From NCBI GenBank assembly GCA_964425195.1, contig CAYRLG010000019.1:1-64000 (forward strand): 64,000 nt of DNA, read 5' to 3'. Numbering within the stretch: position 1 is the stretch's first letter; every line of letters begins with the position of its first letter. This document shows positions 36,966 to 46,417 of the stretch, piece after piece. The notes beneath the pieces are model-generated. The model ran no database searches. It saw nothing but the letters and a program-made list of their open reading frames with translations, and had not been told where the DNA came from. Source of the DNA: Desulfamplus sp964425195 (lineage in GTDB: Bacteria > Desulfobacterota > Desulfobacteria > Desulfobacterales > Desulfobacteraceae). The position numbers and the translations under genes were made by a program.

Positions 36966-39900
36966 ATGGCTGAAAATGCAACTGTAAATGATAATCTTGC
37001 CGGATCGGTCATGGTTCTTGGCGGTGGTATCGCCGGAATGCAGTCTGCCATTGATCTTGCAAATTCAGGTTATTATGTATATCTCGTAGAAAAATCCTAT
37101 GCCATCGGGGGGATGATGGCACAGCTTGATAAGACATTCCCCACAAATGACTGCACAATGTGAGTCATCTCTCCAAAACTGGTCGAGGTCGGCCGGCATC
37201 TTAATATTGAGTTACTAACAAACACAGAACTTATTGCTCTTGATGGCGAAAAGGGTAATTTTACAGCACGTATAAAACAAAAACCACGTTTTGTTGATAT
37301 AGCTAAATGCACAAGCTGCGGTGAGTGTGCCAAAGTTTGTCCTATAAGTTTTCCAAGTGAGCACAATCAGGGACTTGCAATGCGAAAAGCTGCATTTAAA
37401 CAGTATGAGCAGGCAATTCCAGGAGCTTACGGCATTTCAAAAAGAACAACTGCCCCATGCAAAGCAACCTGCCCTGCCCATGTAAGCATTCAGGGATTTA
37501 TTGCACTTATAAATCAAGGCAAATATAAAGAAGCTCTAAAACTATTTAAAGATGAACACCCATTTCCCGGAGCTTGCGGAAGGGTTTGTCATCACCCGTG
37601 CGAAGGTATCTGCACAAGAGGAGATGTTGAAGAGCCTCTTGCTATCCAATATCTTCACAGATTTTTAGCTGATACTGATTTTGCTTCAGAATCGCCCTAT
37701 ATTCCTGAAGTTGCAGAAAAGCGAAATGAAAAAGTGGCAATAGTAGGTTCTGGTCCTGCTGGTTTAACTGCTGCATACTATATGGCAAAAAAAGGCTATG
37801 GAGTAACTATCTTTGAGAAATTGCCTGTAAAGGGCGGTATGATGGCAGTAGGTATTCCAGAATATCGTCTGCCTGATAGAGAGCTTCAAAGAGAGATCAA
37901 AGTTATTGAAGCGATGGGAGTTGAAATTAAAACCAATGTGGAGTTTGGAAAAGATATAACTCTTGATTCACTTAAAAATGATGGTTACAGCACTCTATTT
38001 CTTGCAACCGGACTTCATGGCAGTCGTGGTCTTGGTGTTCAGGGTGAAAATTTGCAAGGAGTTTTAAAAGGGGTCAATTTCTTAAGAGAGGCGGCTTTAC
38101 ATAACTGCGAAGCAAGAAATGAGAGGGGTGAGCCTCTTACAACAAGCTGTGAGCCACTTTTGGGCAAGGTTATTGTAATTGGCGGTGGTAATGTTGCTGT
38201 TGATGTTGCTTTAACTGCAAGAAGACTTGGCTCAAAAGATGTTACAATGGTCTGCTTAGAAGAGCGGGTCAAAATGCCTGCTTGGGATTACGAGGTTGAA
38301 GAGGCTCTTGAAGAGAAAGTCAAAATCGTTAATAGCCGCGGTCCTGTAAGGTTTATTGCAAAAGATGGTTCAACTTCAGAGACCAACGCTTTTGTAGGTG
38401 GTGTAGAATTTAAAAAATGCACATCAGTTTTTGATGAGCAGGGCAGATTCAATCCTCAGTATGACGAGACAGACCTTATAACCATTGATGCTGATTACGT
38501 TATCGTTGCAATTGGTCAGATGGCTGAACTTGAATTTGCAAAATCTCAAGAGATTGCTGTTACTCCAAGAGGCGGTCTGTCTGCTGATCCTGTAACTCTT
38601 CAAACTCCAATTCCTTGGGTCTTCGCTGGAGGGGATGTCTTTTACGGTCCAAAATCAGTTGTTGATGCTGTTGCCTCTGGTAAACAGGCAGCAGATAGTA
38701 TGCACAGATTTATTCAAGGCGAAGATTTAAAATCAGAAGAGATAATTGATAAGCTATCTCTTGCACATAAAAAACAGCTCGATTATGAAAAACCTGATAT
38801 TACAGAAGCATTAAAACAAAAGCCACGCCCAAGAATTAACCCAAGTAAAATAGCAGTTGAAGAGCGTGAAGGCAATTTCTGCGAAGTTACGTGTGGTCTT
38901 CCAGAGGAGGCGATTGTTCAAGAGGCAACAAGATGTCTTGCCTGCGGTATCTGCTCAGAGTGTTATCAGTGCGTTGAAGCGTGTCTTGCTGGTGCAATTG
39001 ACCACTGCCAGCAGATTGCTTACAAAGAGCTATCAGTTGGTTCTGTTATCATGGCATCTGGAAGCCGTCCTTTTGATCCGTCAAAATTGAGCGATATTTA
39101 TATGTATAAACGCTCACCCAATGTTATGACAAGCCTTGAATTTGAGCGTATTTTAAGTGCTGGCGGTCCAACAATGGGGCATCTTGTTCGCCCATCTGAT
39201 GAAAAAGAGCCAGAAAAGATCGCATGGCTTCAATGTATAGGGTCGCGTGATAACAACAAGTGTGGCAATGGCTACTGTTCATCAGTCTGCTGTATGTATG
39301 CTGTTAAGGATGCTATGATTGCAAAAGAGCATTCTCACCATAATCTTGACTGTGCAATCTTTAATATGGATATGAGAACTTTTGGTAAAGATTATGAAAA
39401 ATATTACATCAGAGCAAGAGACGAGCAAAAGGTTAGATTTGTAAAATCTCGAGTTCACTCTGTTGATGAAGATAGAGATACTGGGAACCTTATCTTGACT
39501 TACGTTGATGAATCTGGAGCTATACAGAAAGAAGACTTTGACATGGTTGTGCTCTCTGTAGGTCTTGTGATCCCAGAAGAAAATCGAGCCTTGGCTCAAA
39601 CAATTGGCGTTGAGCTTGACAAGTATGGATTTGCAAAAACATCTACATTTAACCCACTTGAGAGTACAAGACCAGGTGTTTTTGTCTCAGGTGTTTTTCA
39701 AGGTCCAAAAGATATTCCATCATCAGTTACAGAGGCAAGTGGAGCTGCTTGTGCTGCTGGAATTCAATTAATCCAAGCTCGAAATAGCTGTACAAAGAGT
39801 GTTGAGGTGGTTCAAGAGAGAGATGTCACTGGAGAAGAGCCAAGAATCGGGGTCTTCGTCTGCAAATGCGGTATAAACATTGCCGGTATTGTTGATGTTG

Positions 39901-41522
39901 ATGCTGTTTCTAAATATGCTGCAACACTACCGGGTGTTGCTTATGTTGGGGAAAATCTCTTTACCTGCTCTCAAGATGCTCAAGATAACATGAAGGCAAT
40001 TATAACCGAGCAAAAACTCAACCGTGTTGTGGTAGCGTCTTGCACTCCTAAGACTCACGAAGCTATCTTTATGGACACTTTAGAGAAGAGCGGCCTTAAT
40101 AAATATCTCTTTGAAATGGCAAATATTAGAAATCAAGATTCATGGATGCACTTTCACGAGCCAGCAAAAGCAACTTTAAAGGCAAAAGATTTGGTCAGAA
40201 TGGCAGTTGCAAGAGCCGCAACTCTTCAGCCTCTGCACGAGAAGAAGATAACCGTAGTGGTGCGTGCATTGGTTATTGGTGGTGGAGTTGCTGGTATGAC
40301 TGCTGCAAAGGGGCTTGCTGATCAAGGCTTTGATGTTGTGCTTGTTGAAAAAGAGGCAACACTTGGAGGACTTGCAAATAGACTCTACAAAACAATTGAA
40401 GGGGCAAATATCCGTGAGTATGTGAAAAAACTTGCACTTGAGGTTGAGTCACATCCAAAGATTCAAGTTCTTAAGCAGTCGCTGATTGTTGATTTTACAG
40501 GATACAAAGGCAATTTTACCACAGAGGTTTTGGTAGGTCCTGGTATGTATGAGCGTAAAATTGAACATGGTGTTTTAATTATTGCTACTGGTGCAACTGA
40601 GTATGAACCTAATGAGAATGAGTATTTTTATAAGAAAAGCAACAAGGTTGTAACTCAGCTTGAACTTGGTAGAAGACTTGAAGAAGATGGAGCAGATGAT
40701 TTAAATCAAGTTGTGATGATTCAATGTGTTGGCTCACGAAACGATAAAAACCCAAATTGCTCAAGAGTCTGCTGTCAAGGAGCTGTTAAGAATGCTCTGC
40801 ATATAAAAGAGCTTAATCCTGATGCAGATGTATTTATTCTATACAGAGATATGAGAATGTATGCAATGCTCGAAGAGTACTATACTGAGGCAAGAAAAAA
40901 AGGAATTCTCTTTTTCAGATTTACGCCAGACAATATGCCAGTTGTCGAGAAAAATAGTGATGGTAGTGATACTCTTACCGTTACATTCACAGACCATGTT
41001 CTTGGTAGAAAAGTTTCTGTTGACGCTGATCTTGTCACATTAAGTGCTGGCGTTCAAGCTGCTGACACTGAGGAGCTTGCAACTATTCTTAAGACCGGAC
41101 GTAACCGTGAAGGCTTCTTTATTGAAGCTCATGTTAAACTAAAACCTGTTGAAGCGGCTACAGAAGGTATTTTCATCTGCGGAACCGCACATAGCCCAAA
41201 ACTTATAACAGAGACGATAGTGCAGGCAATGGCTGCTGCATCAAGGGCAACTACCTTCCTTTCGCAAACACAGCTTACACTCTCTGCTGTTACGGCTGAG
41301 GTTAATCAGGAGAATTGTGCATCCTGCCTTATCTGCGTTCGTTCATGTCCATACAATGTACCAAGAATCAATGAAGATGGGGTAAGTTATATTGACCCAG
41401 CTCTCTGTCATGGTTGCGGAGTGTGTGCATCAGAGTGTCCCGCAAAAACCATTAAACTGAACTGGTATGAAGATAATCAATTGCTAAGTAAAGTAGAAGC
41501 CTTGTTAGAGGGGGTAATTTAA
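36966..41522 (+). CDS. hdrA: HdrA-GltD-HdrA fusion flavoprotein, selenoprotein (Sec66)
   Basis: A 1518-residue protein if UGA at 37161-37163 is read as selenocysteine. In the motif DCTM-U-VISPKLVEVGRH, Sec replaces the Cys of HdrA proteins, and the frame stays open and homologous on both sides. Order: FAD site GGGIAGMQ (about 19-26); [4Fe-4S] C115, C118, C121, C125; a GltD/NfnB-like module from about 139 with clusters (C165, C169, C204-C216), FAD site GSGPAG and NAD(P) site GGGNVAV; a cluster near 657-672; an HdrA C-terminal part (CIGSRD); a second HdrA unit from FVCKCG (966) with GGGVAG near 1104; and two C-terminal ferredoxin clusters (about 1451-1495). Likely an electron-bifurcating hub taking electrons from NAD(P)H. 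AAGGAG precedes the ATG. HdrB and HdrC are not nearby. Confidence 0.9.
37161..37196 (+). promoter_or_regulatory. Sec UGA codon and candidate SECIS hairpin in hdrA
   Basis: UGA at 37161-37163. From 37179 a 7-bp stem (CUGGUCG with CGGCCGG, two G-U pairs) closes an AGGU tetraloop at 37186-37189. The loop lies 22 bases after UGA and contains GGU, as bacterial SECIS elements do. The stem was folded by hand. Confidence 0.7.
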
Positions 41523-41523
41523 T

Positions 41524-42045
41524 ATGACAAATGATGTAAAAGCTGAAGCGGTTTCTTCTAAACCGATTGAACCAGTTAATGGCAATAATGCTAAGTCAGA
41601 TGTTGATGCGGTTGATTTTGAGCCTGTAATTCTCGCCTTTTGTTGTAACTACTGAGGATACTCTGCTGCGGACCTGGCAGGTTCCATGAGATTAAAATGC
41701 CCTGCAAATTTTAGAATTGTTCGTCTTCCATGCACTGGAAAGATCGATGTGATTCATATCTTACGGGCATTTGAAAAAGGGGCAGATGGTGTATATGTGG
41801 TTGGCTGTATGGAGGGTGATTGTCACTTTAAGACGGGTAATTTTCGTGCAAGAAAGCGTGTACAGCAGGCTGCAAAAATTCTTGAGCAAATTGGAGTTGG
41901 AGGGGAAAGAGTAAAAATGTACAATCTCTCCTCTGGTGAAGGACCGCTTTTTGCCCAATACTCAATTGAGATGGATAAAAAAATACGTGAACTTGGACCA
42001 AATCCTGTAAAGTTGGCACTTCAGGCTAAAAAACAGGCTGCTTAA
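41524..42045 (+). CDS. mvhD: MvhD-type iron-sulfur subunit, selenoprotein (Sec44)
   Basis: A 173-residue protein if UGA at 41653-41655 is read as selenocysteine; a call from the first later ATG (41686) would lose the first 54 residues. The sequence around it, AFCCNY-U-GYSAADLAGSMR, matches MvhD/VhuD, where this position is Cys or Sec. Other cluster ligands are in LPCTGKID and VVGCMEGDCHFKTGN. Residues 1-30 are a variable polar leader. MvhD carries a [2Fe-2S] cluster and passes electrons between a partner dehydrogenase and HdrA. The ATG starts one base after the hdrA stop, so co-translation is expected. Confidence 0.9.
41653..41686 (+). promoter_or_regulatory. Sec UGA codon and possible SECIS in mvhD
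   Basis: UGA at 41653-41655. Two foldings are possible by hand: GGACCU/AGG-U-UCC (41670-41685, GGC loop, bulged U), or a short UGG/CCA stem (41675-41686) with loop CAGGUU that exposes GGU. Both are weaker than the hdrA hairpin, so the Sec call rests mainly on protein homology. Confidence 0.45.
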
Positions 42046-42084
42046 ATAATTATTTTTCATAAAAAACAATATGAGGTTTTACAG

Positions 42085-42753
42085 ATGATAATAGCAAGCA
42101 AAAAGCCCATTGAAGAGATTATAGAAGAGGTTAAAAATTACAAGCGTCTCTTGATATTAGGATGCAATGAGTGTGTTACAGTGTGCGAAGCAGGTGGAAA
42201 AAAAGAGGTTGAGGTTCTTGCATCTACTTTAAGAATGCACTTTATCAAAGAGGGGAATGAAAAAAAGATTGATGAAAGAACCTTAGAGCGTCAATGCGAC
42301 CACGAGTATTTGGAAGAGATTCGTGATATAGTTGATAATTACGATGCAATTTTATCGCTTGCGTGCGGAGTAGGAGTCCAGTTTACAGCAGAAAAGTACC
42401 ATTCAACGCCGCTGCTTCCGGGGGTAAACACCTGTTTTCTTGGAGCAAATGAGCAAAGAGGCTTATGGACAGAGCGATGTCAGGCGTGCGGTTCGTGCAT
42501 TCTTGCAAGGACTGCTGGAATATGCCCAATCTCAAGATGTGCAAAGAGAGTTATGAACGGACCTTGCGGAGGTTCAAGTGCTGGAAAATGCGAAATCAAC
42601 AAAGAACTTGACTGTGCATGGCAGCTTATTATTGATAGATTAAGAGACTTAGGAAGGTTGGATGATTACGAGATTGTAACACCTATCAAAGACTGGTCAA
42701 CAGAGAGAGCGGGTGGACCAAGAAAGGTTGTAAGGGAGGATGTGCAGGTATGA
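42085..42753 (+). CDS. metV: MetV, zinc/cluster-binding partner of MetF
   Basis: A 222-residue protein of the MetV family (methylene-THF reductase C-terminal-type domain). Cys clusters: GCNECVTVC (C27, C30, C34), RCQACGSC, ICPISRC and GPCGGSSAGKC. In acetogens and sulfate reducers MetV pairs with MetF and links it to HdrA/MvhD-type redox modules. It overlaps the second metF by an ATGA junction. Likely bridges MvhD/HdrA and MetF. Confidence 0.88.
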   Translation: MIIASKKPIEEIIEEVKNYKRLLILGCNECVTVCEAGGKKEVEVLASTLRMHFIKEGNEKKIDERTLERQCDHEYLEEIRDIVDNYDAILSLACGVGVQFTAEKYHSTPLLPGVNTCFLGANEQRGLWTERCQACGSCILARTAGICPISRCAKRVMNGPCGGSSAGKCEINKELDCAWQLIIDRLRDLGRLDDYEIVTPIKDWSTERAGGPRKVVREDVQV

Positions 42754-43718
42754 GAGCAAAAAGAACATTAGATGAGTTAAAATCCTCAGGCGAACTTAAA
42801 ACAGATAGCAGATTAGAAAAGATATTAAAAATGGGGCATCTTGCCGTAACCTCTGAGTGCGGTCCACCTCGAGGCAGCGACCCGAAAGCTGTAACAGAAA
42901 AAGCAGAGCTTATAAAAAATCATGTAGATGCCATAAATACCACAGATAATCAGACAGCAGTAACAAGAATGTGCTCTCTTGCTGCGTGTATCCATGTAAA
43001 ACAGATGGGACTTGAGCCTGTTCTTCAGATGGTTACAAGGGACAGAAACAGAATAGCACTGCAAAGCGATCTTCTTGGAGCCGCATCTTTTAATATAAAT
43101 ACAATGCTCTGTTTAAGCGGTGACCACCAGAGTTTTGGAGATTGCAAGCAAGGGCAGAATGTCCATGATTTAGATTCTATGCAGTTAATTCAGACGGTTA
43201 GAAGAATGAGAGATGATGGAAAATTTTTAGGAGGCGATGATATAAAACGTCCACCAAAGATTTTTGTTGGTGCTGCTGCCAACCCGTTTGCAGACCCGTT
43301 TGAAATAAGAGTTCCCCGTCTTGCCAAAAAGGTAGCGTGCGGTGCTGAATTTATCCAGACTCAATGTATCTACAACCTTGATAAGTTTGAGGAGTGGATG
43401 AGAAGAGTAAGAGAGAGAGGCTTGCACGAAAAGGTATTTATAATGGCTGGCATGACTCCGATGAAATCTGCCGGCATGGCAAAATATATGAAAAATCGTG
43501 TACCCGGAATGGATGTACCTGACGAGCTTATCAAGCGTATCTCAGGAGTTCCAAAGGAGAAACAGCCAGAAGAGGGAATCAACATCTGTGTTGAGGCGAT
43601 TCAACGGCTAAAAGAGGTTGAAGGGGTCTCTGGGTTCCATATAATGGCGATTGAGTGGGAAGAAAAAGTCCCTGAGATTGTAGAGAGAAGCGGGCTTTAT
43701 CCAAGACCGCAGATTTAA
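42750..43718 (+). CDS. metF: Methylene-tetrahydrofolate reductase MetF (second paralogue)
   Basis: A 322-residue MetF. TSECGPPRGSDPK gives the flavin/substrate region; VTRDRNRIALQSDLLGAA, LSGDHQSFGDC and FIQTQCIYNLDKFEEWM follow. It is translationally coupled to metV, so these two should act as the MetVF catalytic unit that reduces methylene-THF to methyl-THF in the Wood-Ljungdahl branch. Compared with the first metF-like gene it is longer and has Cys residues near the active-site loops. Confidence 0.9.
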   Translation: MRAKRTLDELKSSGELKTDSRLEKILKMGHLAVTSECGPPRGSDPKAVTEKAELIKNHVDAINTTDNQTAVTRMCSLAACIHVKQMGLEPVLQMVTRDRNRIALQSDLLGAASFNINTMLCLSGDHQSFGDCKQGQNVHDLDSMQLIQTVRRMRDDGKFLGGDDIKRPPKIFVGAAANPFADPFEIRVPRLAKKVACGAEFIQTQCIYNLDKFEEWMRRVRERGLHEKVFIMAGMTPMKSAGMAKYMKNRVPGMDVPDELIKRISGVPKEKQPEEGINICVEAIQRLKEVEGVSGFHIMAIEWEEKVPEIVERSGLYPRPQI

Positions 43719-43817
43719 TTTATAATATACTTTAATCGCGAATCAATTAGGTAAGCGATAGTTATTTGAGATTTTAAATAGCTTTAGCACCCTGCCCTCC
43801 CCTCTTCTTAATGAACA

Positions 43818-43855
43818 AAACAGTAGAGACACATGGCTTTGCATCTCTACTGTTT
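43818..43855 (+). repeat. Palindromic repeat, copy 3
   Basis: A 12-bp perfect stem (AAACAGTAGAGA with TCTCTACTGTTT) around CACATGGCTTTGCA. The inner 28 bases align with copies 1 and 2, keeping GTAGAGAC, GGCT and TCTCTAC. It follows the metF operon by 100 bases and ends in TTT, so it could help terminate that transcript. Confidence 0.65.
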
Positions 43856-43978
43856 AATATTATATTCCAAATGGAGGCTAACATCCCTGCCTTTATATTT
43901 TTATTCTATTTGTATCCAATATACCCTACCATTTAGCCCGCTTTAAAAAGATGAATATTTCATAAAAATTCCTTTTTA

Positions 43979-44006
43979 TTGACTGTTCTATATTAATCCG
44001 TGTAAT
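43979..44006 (+). promoter_or_regulatory. Candidate sigma-70 promoter for the signalling cluster
   Basis: TTGACT (43979-43984), 16-base spacer, TGTAAT (44001-44006), one mismatch in each box, 78 bases upstream of the receiver ATG at 44084. Prediction only. Confidence 0.45.
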
Positions 44007-44083
44007 CTTTTTCAAAAAAATGAAATGTCAATCAATGGCTCTGATAAATCAAATATCATAACGGTAATCATGGGAAGGTTAAT

Positions 44084-44515
44084 ATGATAGATGACCAGAA
44101 AAAAGCTCATATTTTAATTGTTGATGATGAAAAGCATATTCAAGAGATGATCTCCCGTAATTTTCGATTTGAAGGTTATAATGTAACAACAGCCAGTAAT
44201 GGAGAAGAGGCTCTTGAAGTTTTAAAAAAACATCGTATTGAAGTTGTTATTTCAGATATCAAAATGCCTGTCATGGATGGTATTGAGTTACTAAAAAAGA
44301 TTCGCAAGGATTACCAGATGGTTCAAGTTATCATTATAACCGGATATGTTACTATGACAAGCCTTCTTGATGCCTTTCGTCATGGAGCATACACCTGTGT
44401 TTTTAAGCCTATAAAAGATATGAAAGAGTTAGAAGATGCAGTTAAAAACTGTGTTGATTATCTAAAACATTGGCAAAAAAAACTGTTAGAACTTCAATCC
44501 ATGAAAATACAGTGA
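44084..44515 (+). CDS. Single-domain response regulator
   Basis: A 143-residue CheY-like receiver: acidic pocket VDDE, phospho-acceptor D58 in ISDIKMP, and K108 in FKPIKD. A short helical tail (about 120-143) has no output domain. It lies 71 bases upstream of the CheA-like gene, which may be its kinase, and heads the cluster leading to the Ehr complex genes. Confidence 0.88.
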   Translation: MIDDQKKAHILIVDDEKHIQEMISRNFRFEGYNVTTASNGEEALEVLKKHRIEVVISDIKMPVMDGIELLKKIRKDYQMVQVIIITGYVTMTSLLDAFRHGAYTCVFKPIKDMKELEDAVKNCVDYLKHWQKKLLELQSMKIQ

Positions 44516-44586
44516 CTCAATACTTAAAATAGAGCTTTATGTAAAAGGTATCTGTAATAAATGTGCTTAAGGCAGGGGTAAAATTT

Positions 44587-46404
44587 ATGGAAGAGTATGA
44601 TATTGATCAAGAAGTTCTTGCAGGTTTTATTGATGAAACTATGGAAAATCTTCAAGCAGCGGAGCAGATGTTTATCCATCTTGAGGAGAATCCTGATGAT
44701 ATTGAGATTGTAAACGCTATATTTAGACCTATTCACTCACTAAAAGGGACTTCTGGCTTTTTTGGGCTTATAAAGACTAAAGAGCTTGCCCATAGCATGG
44801 AGAATCTTCTTGATGCTGTAAGAAAAGGTCAAAAAAAGGCAACTAAAGAGGTTATCAATACTCTTTTGCCCGGAATTGATCAGTTAAATTTGATATTTCA
44901 AAATGTCCGATCAGGTGGAGATGAGATTCGAGATCAAGATGAGTTAGAAAAATATGAGAAAATCCATAAGCGGGTAGAAGAGATTTTATTCCATACTGAC
45001 TCATCAGAGACGTTAAAATTAGCAACTGCTCAACTAAAAGAATCTCTCTTCCCACCTCTGGAAGAGGAGCAAATATCAGAAGAGAAAGAAGAGGTAACAG
45101 CAGAAGAGAGACCCGCACTTGATAGGAGAGGTGGAGATAGAAGACGTGGAGTTGATAGAAGAAGAGGCGATAGACGAGCTGATAAAAATCTTGAGACCGA
45201 TAAAACAATGAGAGTTTCTGAAAAAAGTATAGACTCCTTTCTTGAGTATGTTGGTGAACTTGTTGTTGTTGAAGAGATGTTTAACTATCTTCAGAAAAAA
45301 TTTGCATCTCTCTCATTGGATCAAAACATTTCAAAAAATTTCAAAAGAGTGATAGAGACATTCAGCACTTTGTCAGATAGTCTTCGCAACAGTATCCTTG
45401 AGATCAGAAGTGTTCCAGCTCAAACACTGCTTCAAAAAGCTCCAAGAATTATCCGCACAGTTGCCGATGAGGCAGGAAAACTTGTTGATCTAACTATTGA
45501 AGGAGATAACATTAGAATTGATAAAAGCTATGTTGAGCTGCTTGATGCACCTTTAACACATATTGTTAGAAATGCAGTGGATCATGGTATTGAAACTCCT
45601 TCTGAACGTATTGCTGCTGGTAAACCTGAAAAAGGGAGCGTAAAAATTACAGTTCAAGAGAATAGAGAAAATATTGAGCTAATTGTCTCAGAAGATGGAC
45701 GAGGTTTGAATTTACCTGCTATTGCAGCAAAGGCTTCTGAGATGGGGCTGATCGCTCGTGGTCAAAAATTGGATGAGAATAAAATATTAGATATGATATT
45801 TATGTCTGGAGTATCTACTGCTAAAGAGGTTACCGAAGTCTCAGGTAGAGGGGTTGGAATGGATGTGGTTAAAAGAAACATCGATTCTGCCGGAGGCTTT
45901 ATAAACGTTGAAACAAAAAAGGGGTGTGGAACAACATTTAAGATTACACTTCCTAAAAGTGTAAGTACCCAAATTGTTGATGGATTTTTGGTTAAATCTG
46001 GCAATGAAACCTATGTATTACCAATGGAGATTATAGGAGAGTCTTTTGTTCCTGAAAAGAAAGATATCAGCACAGTAAGCGGGGGTAAAGGTGAGATGGT
46101 TCTTCGGAGAGGTGTGCTTATGTCGGTTGTCCATCTTTCAAAGGTTCTTGGTAATACTATTGATTTAAATGGTGCTGCTGTTATATCAGAGCAAACTGCC
46201 AATAAAGTGATGATAACCATTGAGATGGGTGAAAAGAACTATGCCCTATGTGTTGATGACATTCTTGGTGTTCAAAAGGTTGTTGTTAAACATGTTGAGG
46301 CTCTACCAGTTGAATCAGACTGCTTTGAAGGGGCTGCCATGATGGGAGATGGAAGTGTTGCTATGATCATATCTTTAGAAGGTCTCAAAAAGATTGCGGC
46401 TTAG
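44587..46404 (+). CDS. cheA: CheA-like hybrid chemotaxis-type histidine kinase
   Basis: A 605-residue CheA family kinase. P1 (Hpt) has phospho-acceptor H50 in RPIHSLKGTSGF. There is no clear P2. P3 dimerisation, P4 ATPase (RNAVDHGIETP, SGRGVGMDVV, GCGTTFKITLP) and P5 CheW-like domain follow. The P1-P3 linker holds a striking Arg/Asp/Gly repeat (nt about 45115-45185, RRGGDRRRGVDRRRGDRR). The ATG at 44587 with AGGGG eight bases upstream is preferred over GTG at 44563. No MCP, CheW, CheR or CheB genes are near, so it probably serves gene regulation rather than motility. Confidence 0.87.
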   Translation: MEEYDIDQEVLAGFIDETMENLQAAEQMFIHLEENPDDIEIVNAIFRPIHSLKGTSGFFGLIKTKELAHSMENLLDAVRKGQKKATKEVINTLLPGIDQLNLIFQNVRSGGDEIRDQDELEKYEKIHKRVEEILFHTDSSETLKLATAQLKESLFPPLEEEQISEEKEEVTAEERPALDRRGGDRRRGVDRRRGDRRADKNLETDKTMRVSEKSIDSFLEYVGELVVVEEMFNYLQKKFASLSLDQNISKNFKRVIETFSTLSDSLRNSILEIRSVPAQTLLQKAPRIIRTVADEAGKLVDLTIEGDNIRIDKSYVELLDAPLTHIVRNAVDHGIETPSERIAAGKPEKGSVKITVQENRENIELIVSEDGRGLNLPAIAAKASEMGLIARGQKLDENKILDMIFMSGVSTAKEVTEVSGRGVGMDVVKRNIDSAGGFINVETKKGCGTTFKITLPKSVSTQIVDGFLVKSGNETYVLPMEIIGESFVPEKKDISTVSGGKGEMVLRRGVLMSVVHLSKVLGNTIDLNGAAVISEQTANKVMITIEMGEKNYALCVDDILGVQKVVVKHVEALPVESDCFEGAAMMGDGSVAMIISLEGLKKIAA

Positions 46405-46417
46405 AGGCTCTTAAACA

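Larger units (their letters stand above)
43719..44083 (+). other. Intergenic region with repeat and promoter
   Basis: 365 bases without a gene between metF and the receiver gene. It contains the third palindromic repeat (43818-43855), a CCCTACC-like motif at 43925, and a sigma-70-type promoter match (43979-44006). Confidence 0.5.

Noticed and set aside
36966..37163. A separate 65-residue protein, or hdrA as a pseudogene broken by a stop codon
   Set aside because: The only interruption is UGA at a known Sec/Cys position, homology and frame continue after it, and a SECIS-like hairpin follows.
41686..42045. MvhD starting at ATG 41686
   Set aside because: It would remove the conserved FCCNY-x-GY cluster motif; the upstream ATG at 41524 has a ribosome site and is spaced one base from the hdrA stop.
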